A stretch of DNA of 64,000 nucleotides from Zoogloea sp. 1C4 (GTDB taxonomy: Bacteria; Pseudomonadota; Gammaproteobacteria; Burkholderiales; Rhodocyclaceae), in assembly GCF_009469605.1 (NCBI RefSeq), contig NZ_SSXU01000022.1:1-64000 (forward strand), in the 5' to 3' direction. A program made the translations under genes and the position numbers. Shown piece after piece: positions 26,473 through 35,290 of the stretch (the stretch's first letter is position 1; each line of letters opens with the position of its first letter). Under the pieces are notes generated by a model, which saw only the letters and a program-made list of their open reading frames with translations, was not told where the DNA came from and made no database searches.

Positions 26473-26882
26473 CGGGTCACCAGGGTGATCATTTCGACCG
26501 GCGGGTCGGTGATGGCGGCGCGGACCCAGATCAGGTCGGCGTCGGTGCCGGTGAAGGGGTTGTTGTCGCCGTCGGCGTTGTCGCCGTCGTAGCGGCTGAG
26601 GTAGACCATCACCCGCGGCGTGGTGGTGGTGGCGTCGGAGAGCGTGGTGGCGGTGGTGGCGCTGCCAGCGGCGGTGGCGGCTGCGTCCAGGTCGTCGAAG
26701 CGGGCGCCGGCGACGTCGGAGAGCTTGTTGGCGACGGCCTGCCACAGGTCGTCGTCCCGGTCGGCGGTCGGGGCGCCGCGGGTTGCGTTGGAGAGGGCGT
26801 CGAGGGCCGGGACGATGGCGATGGCGAGCAGCACCACCGCCACCAGGGCTTCGATGTAGCCGAATCCACGCTGCCGTCTCAT
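26469..26882 (-). CDS. PilV/MshD-like minor prepilin
   Basis: 137 residues. MRRQRGFGYIEALVAVVLLA is a class III prepilin leader with cleavage after G6 and E at +5. The body also holds an acidic DGDNADGDNNPF segment near 100, echoing the calcium-type loops of the next gene. The position between the GspH-like pilin and MshO-like pilin fits a minor pilin of the priming complex. Confidence 0.78.
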   Translation of the reverse strand: MRRQRGFGYIEALVAVVLLAIAIVPALDALSNATRGAPTADRDDDLWQAVANKLSDVAGARFDDLDAAATAAGSATTATTLSDATTTTPRVMVYLSRYDGDNADGDNNPFTGTDADLIWVRAAITDPPVEMITLVTR

Positions 26883-26886
26883 GGCC

Positions 26887-27459
26887 TTACTGGAAGGTGA
26901 TGCGGCCGGTCTCCGCGGCCACCAGCACGTCGCGGGTGTGGCTGCCGGCCTGGACGCGCACCCGCGCGCTGCCGCTGGCGAGGCGCTGCAGGGCGTTGCC
27001 CTGAGTGGTCGCCGGGGCGCCGTCGGCGAGGAAGGACAGGGCGCTAGCGGTGCCTGAAGGCAGCACGACCAGATTGCTGTCGAGGCGGGCGTCGGGATGG
27101 CGGCTGCCGCTACCGAGGGTCTCGGCATAGAGCTGGCGGGAGAGCGGGTGGCGGACGGTGTAGAGCGGGGTGGGCGGCGCGCTGCTGGTGTCGAGGGTGT
27201 ACACCTTGTAGCTGTCGCTGGCGCTGCCGGCGGCGAAGATCACGCCGCAGGGGGTCTGGGTGCGCAGGGCCTCGTCGCGGGCGAAACGCAGGGCCGCGGC
27301 GAGCTGCTCGGCGGCCTTGGCGGCTTGGGCCGGGCGGCTGGTGGCGGCGATCAGGGGGGCGGCCGAGGCGGCAAGCATGGCGAGGATGCCGACGGCGATG
27401 AGCAGTTCGATCAGGGTCACCCCGCCGCTGCGGGCGGGGCGGATGCCGGGCGCTGCCAC
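26887..27459 (-). CDS. GspH/FimT-family pseudopilin (MshC/MshD-like)
   Basis: 190 residues. The prepilin segment GGVTLIELLIAVGILAMLAA follows a basic leader of about 12 residues, and the GspH signature region follows (AAEQLAAALRFARDEALRTQ). The C-terminal beta-rich part ends in GRITFQ, as usual for FimT/GspH proteins. It is 10 bp downstream of the major pilin gene. Confidence 0.82.
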   Translation of the reverse strand: MAAPGIRPARSGGVTLIELLIAVGILAMLAASAAPLIAATSRPAQAAKAAEQLAAALRFARDEALRTQTPCGVIFAAGSASDSYKVYTLDTSSAPPTPLYTVRHPLSRQLYAETLGSGSRHPDARLDSNLVVLPSGTASALSFLADGAPATTQGNALQRLASGSARVRVQAGSHTRDVLVAAETGRITFQ

Positions 27460-27469
27460 GGCGGCAGGA

Positions 27470-27982
27470 TCAGCGGGACTGGTAGGCGGCGATGTTTACG
27501 ATCAGCTGGCCGGTCTTGTTGTCGAACTTCCAGCCGCCGGGGTCGCCGGAGGTGGCGGTCATACCCAGGCTGCCGAGGTTGATGACTTCGACGGTGGCGA
27601 CGTTCTTGATCGGATCGGCAGGGATGGTGCTCTTCTTGAGGTAGGGGCCGTACTTGTAGGTGGCGTCCTTGGTGTTGCTGACGGCGCCGGCGGCGCTGGT
27701 GAATTTGACCAGCTGAGAAACGAAGGCGGCTTCGGTGTCGATCGCCCCGAAGGAGCCGCCGGCGGCCACGGCGCTGGGGTAGCTGCCGTGCTGCTGGTAG
27801 TACAGCTCGATGGCGGTGCGCAGGTTGCTCAGGGTCGCATCCAGGGCGGCGGCCTTGCTGTCGTCGGTGGAGGCGGAAAACTGTGGAATGGCGATGGCGG
27901 CCAGCACGCCGAGGATGACCACGACGATCAGCAGTTCGACAAGCGTGAAGCCGTCTTGCAGGCGGGGGCGGCGAATCTTCAT
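27470..27982 (-). CDS. mshA: MSHA-type major pilin
   Basis: 170 residues from the ATG at 27982: leader MKIRRPRLQDG, then FTLVELLIVVVILGVLAAIA, the classical type IVa helix with E5, and IPQFSAS. The globular domain has TLSNLRTAIELYYQQHGSYP and ends without an obvious disulfide pair, as in many GspG-like MSHA pilins. A 128-bp gap upstream contains a GGGCGG/CCGCCC hairpin (28010-28028) and could hold a separate pilin promoter, although no clear -10/-35 or sigma-54 site was seen. Confidence 0.85.
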   Translation of the reverse strand: MKIRRPRLQDGFTLVELLIVVVILGVLAAIAIPQFSASTDDSKAAALDATLSNLRTAIELYYQQHGSYPSAVAAGGSFGAIDTEAAFVSQLVKFTSAAGAVSNTKDATYKYGPYLKKSTIPADPIKNVATVEVINLGSLGMTATSGDPGGWKFDNKTGQLIVNIAAYQSR

Positions 27983-28110
27983 TGCGGACTCCGGTTCTTG
28001 TAGTGCAATGGGCGGGAGCACTCCGCCCGGTGAGCAGGTATGGACCCTGTTACGGCCAGTGCGGGCGAAAGTTGAGGTGCAAGTTAGCCGTCAGCGTGAA
28101 TTCCGTCCGC

Positions 28111-29232
28111 CTAATGAACAGCCGCCGACAGCTTGAAGATGGGCAGGATCAGTGCGCTGACGATGGTGGCGACGAGGCCGCCCATGAACAGCAGCATCAC
28201 GGGCTCGATGACCTTGGCGAGGGTCGCGAGACGCTGTTCGAGCTTGCGCTGGTAGTGTTCGGCGAGGCGCTCCAGCACCTTGGCCAGATGGCTGCTGCGC
28301 TCGCCGGTGGCGAGCATCTCCCGGGCCAGGGGCGGGATGAACTCGGTGTCGGAGAGCGCCGCCGAGAGCCCGCGCCCTTCCTCGACGCTCGTCCGCATGC
28401 GCTCCATGGCCTCGCGCAGGGCGCGGGTGGAGGCGATGTCCTGACTGGCGGCAAGCGCCTTGAGGAGCGGCACGCCCCGCGACAGCGACAGGGACAGGAT
28501 GCGGAACACCCGCACCATGTGGATGCCCATCACGATGTTGCCGAGGGCCGGGGTGGCCATCACCGCCCGCTCGATGGCGGCACGGCCTTCCGGCGAGGTG
28601 GCGACGCGCCGGCCCACCAGCGCGAGCACGCCGATGCCGACCACCACCAGCGCGCCGTACTTGTGCAGGAAATCCGACAGGGCCATGAGCACCAGGGTGG
28701 TGACGGGCAGGCGGTCGTGGATGGAGGCGAAGAGATCGGCAAAGCGCGGGAACACCCAAAGCAGGATGAAGGCCACGACGATCACCGACAGGCCCATCAG
28801 CACCGCCGGGTAGGTGAGGGCCGAGACCAGCGCGACGCGCAGGTTCTGGGCCTTCTCGTCGAGATCCTTGAGCTGGGCCAGCACGTCGGGCAGGAAGCCG
28901 CCCTCTTCGGCCGCCGCCACCAGATGGGTGTAGGTGCCGGGGAACATCGCCGGCTGGGCGGCGAGGGCCTGGGACAGGGGCTTGCCTTCGAGGATGTCGT
29001 GGTGGAGTGCGGCCAGCACCGCCTTCACCGGCGGCCGGCGGGACTGGGCGTGGAGCTCGCTGAGCGCGGTGTGGAGCGGTACGCCGGTTTCGAGCAGCAG
29101 GGCCAGCTGTTCGGTGAAGGCGATCCGGTCGGCCACCTGGATGCGCTGGCTCCAGCCGGCGAAGGCGGCCTTCGCGCTGCTGGCGGCGGTGGGGGCGGGC
29201 GTGCCGCCGGAGGGGCCAAGTTCGATGGCCAT
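28111..29232 (-). CDS. mshG: Type II secretion F / MshG pilus platform protein
   Basis: Inner-membrane platform protein, 373 residues. Two GspF domains are visible: FTEQLALLLETGVPLHTAL ... AAEEGGFLPDVLAQL in the first, and FRILSLSLSRGVPLLKALAA ... LATGERSSHLAKVLERLA in the second, with membrane segments after each (VLMGLSVIVVAFILLWVFP; VMLLFMGGLVATIVSALILP). It starts 4 bp after the MshE-like ATPase gene. Confidence 0.9.
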   Translation of the reverse strand: MAIELGPSGGTPAPTAASSAKAAFAGWSQRIQVADRIAFTEQLALLLETGVPLHTALSELHAQSRRPPVKAVLAALHHDILEGKPLSQALAAQPAMFPGTYTHLVAAAEEGGFLPDVLAQLKDLDEKAQNLRVALVSALTYPAVLMGLSVIVVAFILLWVFPRFADLFASIHDRLPVTTLVLMALSDFLHKYGALVVVGIGVLALVGRRVATSPEGRAAIERAVMATPALGNIVMGIHMVRVFRILSLSLSRGVPLLKALAASQDIASTRALREAMERMRTSVEEGRGLSAALSDTEFIPPLAREMLATGERSSHLAKVLERLAEHYQRKLEQRLATLAKVIEPVMLLFMGGLVATIVSALILPIFKLSAAVH

Positions 29233-29236
29233 CGGT

Positions 29237-31198
29237 TTACTCCAGCAGCACCACGCGGGAGATTTCCTCCAGCGTGGTGCTGCCTGCCAGCACACGGTCG
29301 AGGCCGTCGTCGAAGAGGCCCGGGGTGGGGCCGCGCTTCACGTGGTCGCTGAGGGCTTCGTAGCCGGCGTCGGCGACGATCAGGCTCTGCAGCGGGCGGT
29401 CGATCTCGATGAGTTCGTGGATCGCCAGCCGGCCCTTGTAGCCGCTGTCGTAGCAGTTGCGGCAGCCGCGGCCGCGGGCCAGCATCACCTGGCCGCGGGC
29501 TTCCCAGCCGTAGCGTTCGACGAGCTCTGGCGGGGCGATGTAGGTGCTGCGGCATTCGGGGCAGATGCGCCGCACCAGGCGCTGGGCCATCACGCCGATC
29601 AGCGCCGACGACAGCAGGTAGGGCTCGACGCCCATGTCCACCAGCCGCGCCACCGCGCCCACGGCGTCGTTGGTGTGGAGCGTGGACAGCACCAGGTGGC
29701 CGGTGAGGGCGGCCTGCACGGCGATCTCGGCGGTCTGGCGGTCGCGGATCTCGCCCACCATGATGATGTCCGGGTCCTGGCGCAGCACGTGGCGCAGGAT
29801 GCGCGGGAAGGTGAGCCCGACGGCCTCGTTCACCTGGTTCTGGTTGATGATGTCGAGCTGGTATTCCACCGGGTCTTCGATGGTGACGATGTTCTTCTCG
29901 ATGCTGCGCAGGTGGTCGATGGCGCCGTAGAGGGTGGTCGTCTTGCCGCTGCCGGTGGGGCCGGTGACGAGCAGCAGGCCGTGGCTGCGGGCCAGCAGAC
30001 GGCGGAAGCGCGTGAGGTTGCCTTCGGCCAGGCCCAGGCGATGCAGGTCGAGCACCGTGGTGCCCTTGTCGAGCACCCGCAGCACCACCTTCTCGCCGTA
30101 GATGCCGGGCAGCGACGAGAAGCGCAGGTCCACGGTGCGGCCCTTGGTGGACACCTGGATGCGGCCATCTTGCGGCAGGCGGCGCTCGGCGATGTCCAGG
30201 TTGGCCATCACCTTGAGGCGCGACACGAGGGCCGGGAAGAGGTCGGCGCGCGGGTTCATCACCTCGTAGAGCACGCCGTCGATGCGGAAGCGCACCCGCG
30301 CCTTGGTGCGGAAGAGCTCCAGGTGGATGTCGCTGGCGTTGTCGTGGATGGCCCGCTGGATGATCGAATTGACCAGGTTGATCACCGGGCTGCCGGCGGC
30401 GAGCTCGTCGATCGTGGTGGTGTCGCCCGTCTGGCTGGTGTTCTCGATGACCTCCAGGTCCATCGTGTTGCCGTCGATCAGGTCGGGATCGTAGGCGGAG
30501 CCGGAATACGCCTCGAACAGGCATTTCTGGATCGCGTCGGCGCCGGCCAGCACCCAGCGCAGGCGGCAGCCGCTGGCCCGCTCGATCTCGTCGGCCACCG
30601 GCATGGATTGCGGGTCGGTGGTGGCGAGGGTGAGCTCGTTGCCGATCCGGAACATGGGCAGCACGCCTAGCCGGCGGGCCATGTCCTGGGGCAGGGCTTC
30701 GGCGATGGCCGGGTCGAACAGGCCCGGGCGCATCGCCAGATAGGGCACGCCGAGCTGGGCCGAGAGGGCCTGGAGCAGCTCGTGCTCGGGCACCCAGCCT
30801 TTCTCGATGAGGATGCGGCCGATGCGTAGGCCGAGCTGGCGCTGCAGGCGCGCGGCTTCGGCGATCTGCTCGGGTTTGGCGAGGCCGCGTTCGGTGAGGA
30901 TGTCGCCGAGGCGCTGGCCGCTGGGGGCGAGGGGCGGCGGCAGGGGGCGGGAATCCGGGCCGCCGCTGTCGAAGATCTCGATGCGCCGGTTAAGCCCGGT
31001 GGCCACCAGAATGTCGTGGATCAGCGGGTTGGGGGCGGTGAGGCGCAGCCAGCCGCCAAGTCCGGCGAGCTTGGCGCTGCCGGCGATGAGCTGGGCGAGG
31101 GCCTGGCTGGAGAGCAGCGAGACCTTGCCCAGATCGAGGACGATGCGCAGTTCGTAGTCGGCGGCGCAGGCGTCGATGGCGCTGCCGAGGGCGCCCAC
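29237..31198 (-). CDS. mshE: STAS-MshEN-type pilus assembly ATPase (MshE/GspE family)
   Basis: Pilus extension ATPase with an unusual front end. In numbering from the GTG at 31198, residues 1-78 are most of a STAS (anti-sigma-factor antagonist) domain (IVLDLGKVSLLSSQALAQLI). Residues 96-119 and 125-148 are two 24-residue motifs beginning RLG/RIG and ending in Q, five residues apart, exactly the MshEN c-di-GMP-binding pattern. The ATPase core follows with Walker A GPTGSGKTT, an ASP-box region, VGEIRDRQTA and paired CPEC/CRNC zinc motifs. The frame stays open upstream to 31300 and encodes the missing first STAS strand (TLTYLAPEGALHDTDAV). No ATG, GTG or TTG lies there, so an ATC start at 31279 behind GGGAG is possible. 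Confidence 0.88.
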   Translation of the reverse strand: MGALGSAIDACAADYELRIVLDLGKVSLLSSQALAQLIAGSAKLAGLGGWLRLTAPNPLIHDILVATGLNRRIEIFDSGGPDSRPLPPPLAPSGQRLGDILTERGLAKPEQIAEAARLQRQLGLRIGRILIEKGWVPEHELLQALSAQLGVPYLAMRPGLFDPAIAEALPQDMARRLGVLPMFRIGNELTLATTDPQSMPVADEIERASGCRLRWVLAGADAIQKCLFEAYSGSAYDPDLIDGNTMDLEVIENTSQTGDTTTIDELAAGSPVINLVNSIIQRAIHDNASDIHLELFRTKARVRFRIDGVLYEVMNPRADLFPALVSRLKVMANLDIAERRLPQDGRIQVSTKGRTVDLRFSSLPGIYGEKVVLRVLDKGTTVLDLHRLGLAEGNLTRFRRLLARSHGLLLVTGPTGSGKTTTLYGAIDHLRSIEKNIVTIEDPVEYQLDIINQNQVNEAVGLTFPRILRHVLRQDPDIIMVGEIRDRQTAEIAVQAALTGHLVLSTLHTNDAVGAVARLVDMGVEPYLLSSALIGVMAQRLVRRICPECRSTYIAPPELVERYGWEARGQVMLARGRGCRNCYDSGYKGRLAIHELIEIDRPLQSLIVADAGYEALSDHVKRGPTPGLFDDGLDRVLAGSTTLEEISRVVLLE

Positions 31199-31271
31199 GG
31201 CGTCGGTGTCGTGCAGCGCGCCTTCGGGAGCGAGGTAGGTGAGTGTGCCCGCGCGGGTGCGGACGACGTTG

Positions 31272-32765
31272 TTAGTGATCGTCGCACTCCCGCCGGATGC
31301 TCATCTTCAGCAGCATGGCCGGCTCGTCGTCGCACAGGCGCAGGAAGATGTCGAGGAGCTCCGGGTCGAGCTGGGTGCCGCTGACCCGGCGCATCTCCCT
31401 TTCTGCCGCCTCGTGGGTGCTGCCGGCCCGGTAGGCGCGCGAGCTGGTGATGCTGTCGTAGGTGTCGGCCACGGCGATGATCCGCGCCAGCAGCGGGATG
31501 TCGGAGCCGCGCAGGCCGTGGGGATAGCCGGTGCCGTCGAATTTTTCCTGGTGGTGGCGGGCGCCGGCGAGGGCGCCCTTGAGGCGGTCCACATGGCGCA
31601 GGATCTCGTAGGAGCGCTCCGGGTGCACCTTGATGAAGGTGTATTCGTCGTTGGTGAGGCGGCCGGGCTTGCACAGCACGGCGTCGGGGATGCCGATCTT
31701 GCCCACGTCGTGGAGGAGCGAGCCCCAGTGGAGGTTTTCCATCTCCTCGGTGCGCAGGCGCAGGGCCTGGCCCAGGCGCATCGACAGCAGGTGCACCCGC
31801 TCGGAGTGGCCGCGGGTGTATGGGTCCTTGGCCTCGACGGCCTCGATCAGCGCAGCGGCCATCTGCTCGGTGAAGCGGCGCATCTCGGCGAACATCTCGC
31901 CCATGTGCATCACGTTGGAGATCTGGTGGGCCATCACCTCGCCCAGGCGGCGGTCGCTGTTGGTGAAGTCGGGCTTCTCCTGGTGGTTGAGGAGGGTGAG
32001 CATGGCCGGCATCTCGAGGCCCTGGAACACCGGGCAGGCCAGCACCTTGTAGGGCATGTCGGTGAAGATGTAGGGCCGGCGGGAGTCCTTCATGTCGTTG
32101 AGGACGACCGTGGCGCGGCTGGACGAGACGAAGCGGAACAGGTCGCCGCGCATCTCCACCAGTACCAGATCCAGGTTGTGGATCGGCTTGCTGAGGTTGG
32201 TGGCGGAGACGGTGAGGTTCTCGGCCGGGCGGACGAAGCAGGCCACGTCGGCGTTGAGCTGCTCGGCACAGCTTTTGAGCAGATCCTGCAGGACTTCGGC
32301 GCCCAGATCCTGCTTGGTGAGGTGGCGGTCGATGTCGTAGAAAAGGTGGAGCTCTTCGTAGCGTTCGGCCAGTTCGGCGGCCAGCACGTCCATTTCGGTG
32401 CCCAGGCTGTTGCGGTCGGCCAGGGTGGCGGCCACGTCGGCCATGGTCTCGGCGACGGTGTCGAGGTCGATGCCGAAGGGGGCAGCGTCGTCCCGGGGCA
32501 CGGCGATCAGCCAGCCGGGGCCGTCGGGCAGCAGGGCGGGGCTGGCGTAGGTGACGCCGAGGCCGGTCTTGAGGCGGCGCATGCCGTCGCCGCCCGGAGG
32601 CGCGGCGTTGCAGGCGGCGAGGGCTTCGCCAAGGGGTGCCGGGTCGCCGTCGGCCCACAGCAGATCACCCGTTGCTGTGCCGATGGCGGCGCTGAAGGCT
32701 TCGCCCACGCCGCGCTTGAGCCAGCGGCCGTAGCGGGCCAGATCGCCAGGGCGGGTGTCAGTCAT
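31272..32765 (-). CDS. HD-GYP domain c-di-GMP phosphodiesterase with GAF-like sensor region
   Basis: 497 residues. The N-terminal half holds a GAF-like domain (about 150-300, AEQLNADVACFVRP ... ACPVFQGLEMPAMLTLLNH). The C-terminal HD-GYP domain has LLHDVGKIGIPD for the HD residues, GHSERVHLLSMRLG before it, and HHQEKFDGTGYPHGL with the GYP motif intact, so it is predicted to hydrolyse c-di-GMP. It overlaps the upstream receiver gene by 8 bp, and the following gene encodes an ATPase with an MshEN c-di-GMP site, so it probably tunes pilus extension. Confidence 0.88.
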   Translation of the reverse strand: MTDTRPGDLARYGRWLKRGVGEAFSAAIGTATGDLLWADGDPAPLGEALAACNAAPPGGDGMRRLKTGLGVTYASPALLPDGPGWLIAVPRDDAAPFGIDLDTVAETMADVAATLADRNSLGTEMDVLAAELAERYEELHLFYDIDRHLTKQDLGAEVLQDLLKSCAEQLNADVACFVRPAENLTVSATNLSKPIHNLDLVLVEMRGDLFRFVSSSRATVVLNDMKDSRRPYIFTDMPYKVLACPVFQGLEMPAMLTLLNHQEKPDFTNSDRRLGEVMAHQISNVMHMGEMFAEMRRFTEQMAAALIEAVEAKDPYTRGHSERVHLLSMRLGQALRLRTEEMENLHWGSLLHDVGKIGIPDAVLCKPGRLTNDEYTFIKVHPERSYEILRHVDRLKGALAGARHHQEKFDGTGYPHGLRGSDIPLLARIIAVADTYDSITSSRAYRAGSTHEAAEREMRRVSGTQLDPELLDIFLRLCDDEPAMLLKMSIRRECDDH

Positions 32766-33138
32766 CGGTGCGCTCCCGGGCCACCAGCTGGCCGAGCAGG
32801 GTGGCGATGCGCCGGGGGCTCACCGGTTTCTCGAGGAATTCGATGCCGCCCAGCTCCTGGGCCCAGCTGCGCTGGTCGCGGGCGGTCATGGAGGTCATCA
32901 CCAGCACCGGAAAGGATGGGCGGGTGTCGTCGGCGTGGAGGCGGCGGCACAGCTCCTCGCCGCCCATGCCGGGCATCTGGATGTCGGTGATGAGGGCGTC
33001 CGGCGGGTTGCTGGCGATGGCGGCGAGGGCTTCGTGGCCGTCGTGGGCCAGGTCGATCTGCCAGCCTTCCTTGGCCAGGCTGACCCGCAGCACGCGGGCC
33101 ACGTGGGGTTCGTCGTCGACGACGAGGAGACGTTTCAT
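32758..33138 (-). CDS. Single-domain response regulator (CheY-like)
   Basis: 126 residues, receiver only: acidic VVDDEPH at 6-12, phospho-acceptor Asp53 or nearby in ALITDIQMPGMGG, the T/S in VLVMTSMTA and the lysine in FLEKPVSP. It lacks an output domain. The ATG overlaps the stop of the upstream kinase (4 bp) and its end overlaps the HD-GYP gene (8 bp), indicating a relay from the kinase to the phosphodiesterase or pilus motor. Confidence 0.85.
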   Translation of the reverse strand: MKRLLVVDDEPHVARVLRVSLAKEGWQIDLAHDGHEALAAIASNPPDALITDIQMPGMGGEELCRRLHADDTRPSFPVLVMTSMTARDQRSWAQELGGIEFLEKPVSPRRIATLLGQLVARERTDD

Positions 33139-34964
33139 GCGGCCCTCAGCAATACATGGGGTTTGCGGAAGCTCAGGGTGACGCGGGTGCCCTGGCCGGT
33201 TTGGCTGGTGACCTCGATCTGGCCCTGGTGCAGCTCGACGATCTGCCGCGCGAGGTACAGGCCCAGCCCGTGGCCGCCGCGGGCAACGGCTTCGCGGTCG
33301 GCGGAGCGGTAGAACTTGTCGAAGATGCGCGGCAGGTCGGCGGCGGGAATGCCGATCCCGCTGTCCTGCACGGTGATCACGATGCGCTCGTCGGTCTCTT
33401 CGGCCGACAGGATGATCTCGCCACCGGCCCGGTTGTACTTGGCGGCATTGGTGAGCAGGTTGTTCAGGGCGATGCGCAGCAGATCCTTGTCCAGCTCGAC
33501 CGGCGGCAGCTCGGGCGGCACGCTCACCTGCAGGCGCAGGTCGCGGCTGGCGCCGGTGTGCTGGAGCTGCTCCATGCAGTCGGCGAGCAGTTCGGCCAGG
33601 CGCACCCGCTGGCGGTCGATGACGATGCTGCCGGCCTCGATGCGCGAGATGTTGAGCAGGTTGTTGATGAGCGCGGCGGCGCGCCGGGATTCGTCGCAGA
33701 CGGTGTTGATGGCCTCGACGCGGGTGTCGGCGGCGAGATTCGGGTCGTCCCGGAGCAGCTCGCCGTAGAGGGTGATGTTGGCCAGCGGCGTCTTCAGTTC
33801 GTGGGCCACATGGGCGATGAACTCGTCGCGGGCCTGGGCGGCGAGCATCTGGTCGGTGGTTTCGCGCAGGACGATCAGCGAGCCGAGGCGGCGGGTGGCG
33901 TCGCGGGGGGCGAACAGGGGCAGGGCCCACACGCTGACGCGGCGGCTTTCGTTGCCATCGGGGTGGAAGTCGGCGGTCTGGCTGGTGGAGGCGCCGCCCA
34001 GCAGCGGGCTGAGGGCCCGCAGGACGCCGCCCTCCACCGGCCATTCGGTGGGGCGCTTGCCGACGAGGGCCGCGGGATCGACCGATAGCAGCGGGCCGAC
34101 CTTGGTGTTGGCGAACACCGTGAGGCTGCCTTCGTCCAGCACCAGTACGCCTTCGGGCAGGGTTTCGAGGGCGCTCTCGACCTTTTCGCGCTTGTAGCCC
34201 AGCAGCTTGATGGCGGTTTCGGCGTCGCCGCGGCCGGCTTCGAGCTCGCGGATGCGCTTCTCGGTGGCGTCGAGGAAGCGCCCGAAGCGGGTGACCAGAT
34301 CCCGGGCGGCGGGATCGCCGGCGAGATCGGGCGGGGCGCTGGCGGCCAGCTGTTCGACCCGCTGGCTGACCTCCTGCAGCGGCCGCAGCTGGCTGCGCAG
34401 CATGAAGAAGAACAGCGGCACGAGAAGCAGGATGGGCAGCGCCAGCCCGGCCAGGAAGGGCAGCTGGCGGGCGTCGAAGCCGAGGGTCGGGGCGCGGAAG
34501 GCGACCCGCACGAAACCTTCGAGGCGCCCGTCATGGAGGAGCGGGCCGTGGAATTCGATCAGTTCGAGCCCCGCTGCGCCGCTATCGACCGGGCGGTGGC
34601 CGAACCATTCTGCCGGCTTGTCGGCAGCCAGGGGCAGTACGCTCGGGGTGAGACCGGGGGCGGTGACTTCGGACAGGGGCTGGCCCTGGGGGTCGGTGAC
34701 GAGGCCGTAGGCCAGATCGGCGTTGCCGTGGGCGCGGAGCACCGCGGCGAGGGGATTGGGACGGCCGGGGGACGGCACCAGGCCATCCTTGGGAATCGCG
34801 GCCAGCGCCTTGACGAGGCGCGAGCCCTGATCGACCAGCTCGGTGGCGCGCTGCTCCGTCTGGTTGCGCACCGCCAGGAAGGCGACGAGCAAGGCAGCGG
34901 CGAGGCCGGCGACGAGGACGAAGAGTCCGGCGCGATCGGCGGAACTGGAGCGGGCGGGAATCAC
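33135..34964 (-). CDS. Membrane sensor histidine kinase with PAS-like domain
   Basis: 609 residues. Two membrane segments (LFVLVAGLAAALLVAFLAV near 14-32; FLAGLALPILLLVPLFFFML near 168-187) enclose a periplasmic sensor. A HAMP-like and coiled-coil linker, a PAS-like domain (VESALETLPEGVLVLDEGSL), HisKA with the histidine in HVAHELKTPLANI, and an HATPase (NNLLTNAAKYN, GHGLGLYLARQI) follow. It is the first gene of the transcription unit that runs into the MSHA-type pilus genes. Confidence 0.87.
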   Translation of the reverse strand: MIPARSSSADRAGLFVLVAGLAAALLVAFLAVRNQTEQRATELVDQGSRLVKALAAIPKDGLVPSPGRPNPLAAVLRAHGNADLAYGLVTDPQGQPLSEVTAPGLTPSVLPLAADKPAEWFGHRPVDSGAAGLELIEFHGPLLHDGRLEGFVRVAFRAPTLGFDARQLPFLAGLALPILLLVPLFFFMLRSQLRPLQEVSQRVEQLAASAPPDLAGDPAARDLVTRFGRFLDATEKRIRELEAGRGDAETAIKLLGYKREKVESALETLPEGVLVLDEGSLTVFANTKVGPLLSVDPAALVGKRPTEWPVEGGVLRALSPLLGGASTSQTADFHPDGNESRRVSVWALPLFAPRDATRRLGSLIVLRETTDQMLAAQARDEFIAHVAHELKTPLANITLYGELLRDDPNLAADTRVEAINTVCDESRRAAALINNLLNISRIEAGSIVIDRQRVRLAELLADCMEQLQHTGASRDLRLQVSVPPELPPVELDKDLLRIALNNLLTNAAKYNRAGGEIILSAEETDERIVITVQDSGIGIPAADLPRIFDKFYRSADREAVARGGHGLGLYLARQIVELHQGQIEVTSQTGQGTRVTLSFRKPHVLLRAA

Positions 34965-35068
34965 GGGGCGCGTTATCTGAGCGGGTTATTCCCGGATAAC
35001 GGTCGCAGGCCGGCGTACTTTAGCTGGCCGGGGACATTCCCTTTAAGTGCGCGGCGAGGCGGGTGGGC

Positions 35069-35248
35069 TCAGTCGGGCCGGTTCCGCTCGCCCGGGGTGA
35101 GGAACAGCCCGACGCCAAGGGCGATCAGCACCAGCGGCCACCAGGTGCGGGCCAGGCGGACGATGTCGAGCTCGAACAGATCGAGGTTGATCCCCAGGGC
35201 GACGACGCCGATGAGGATGAGGGAGATGGCTGCGAAGTGGCCGCGCAT
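35069..35248 (-). CDS. 59-residue LiaI/LiaF-type small membrane protein
   Basis: A short gene downstream of the metal-efflux kinase. ATG at 35248, stop at 35069-35071. It has two hydrophobic segments (AAISLILIGVVALGINL and WWPLVLIALGVGLFL) separated by LDLFELDIVRLART. This layout, with the central WWP, matches the LiaI-LiaF-like transmembrane region (DUF5668-type) seen in many small envelope proteins. It is 42 bp from the kinase gene, so it is probably co-transcribed. Function is unknown. Confidence 0.65.
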   Translation of the reverse strand: MRGHFAAISLILIGVVALGINLDLFELDIVRLARTWWPLVLIALGVGLFLTPGERNRPD

Positions 35249-35290
35249 GGGTGATTCCGTGGAAATACCGGGGATGCCGATGGTAGCGCG

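Noticed and set aside
27983..28110. Possible sigma-54 promoter upstream of the major pilin
   Set aside because: Looked for GG-N10-GC elements and found no match with the right spacing and flanks.
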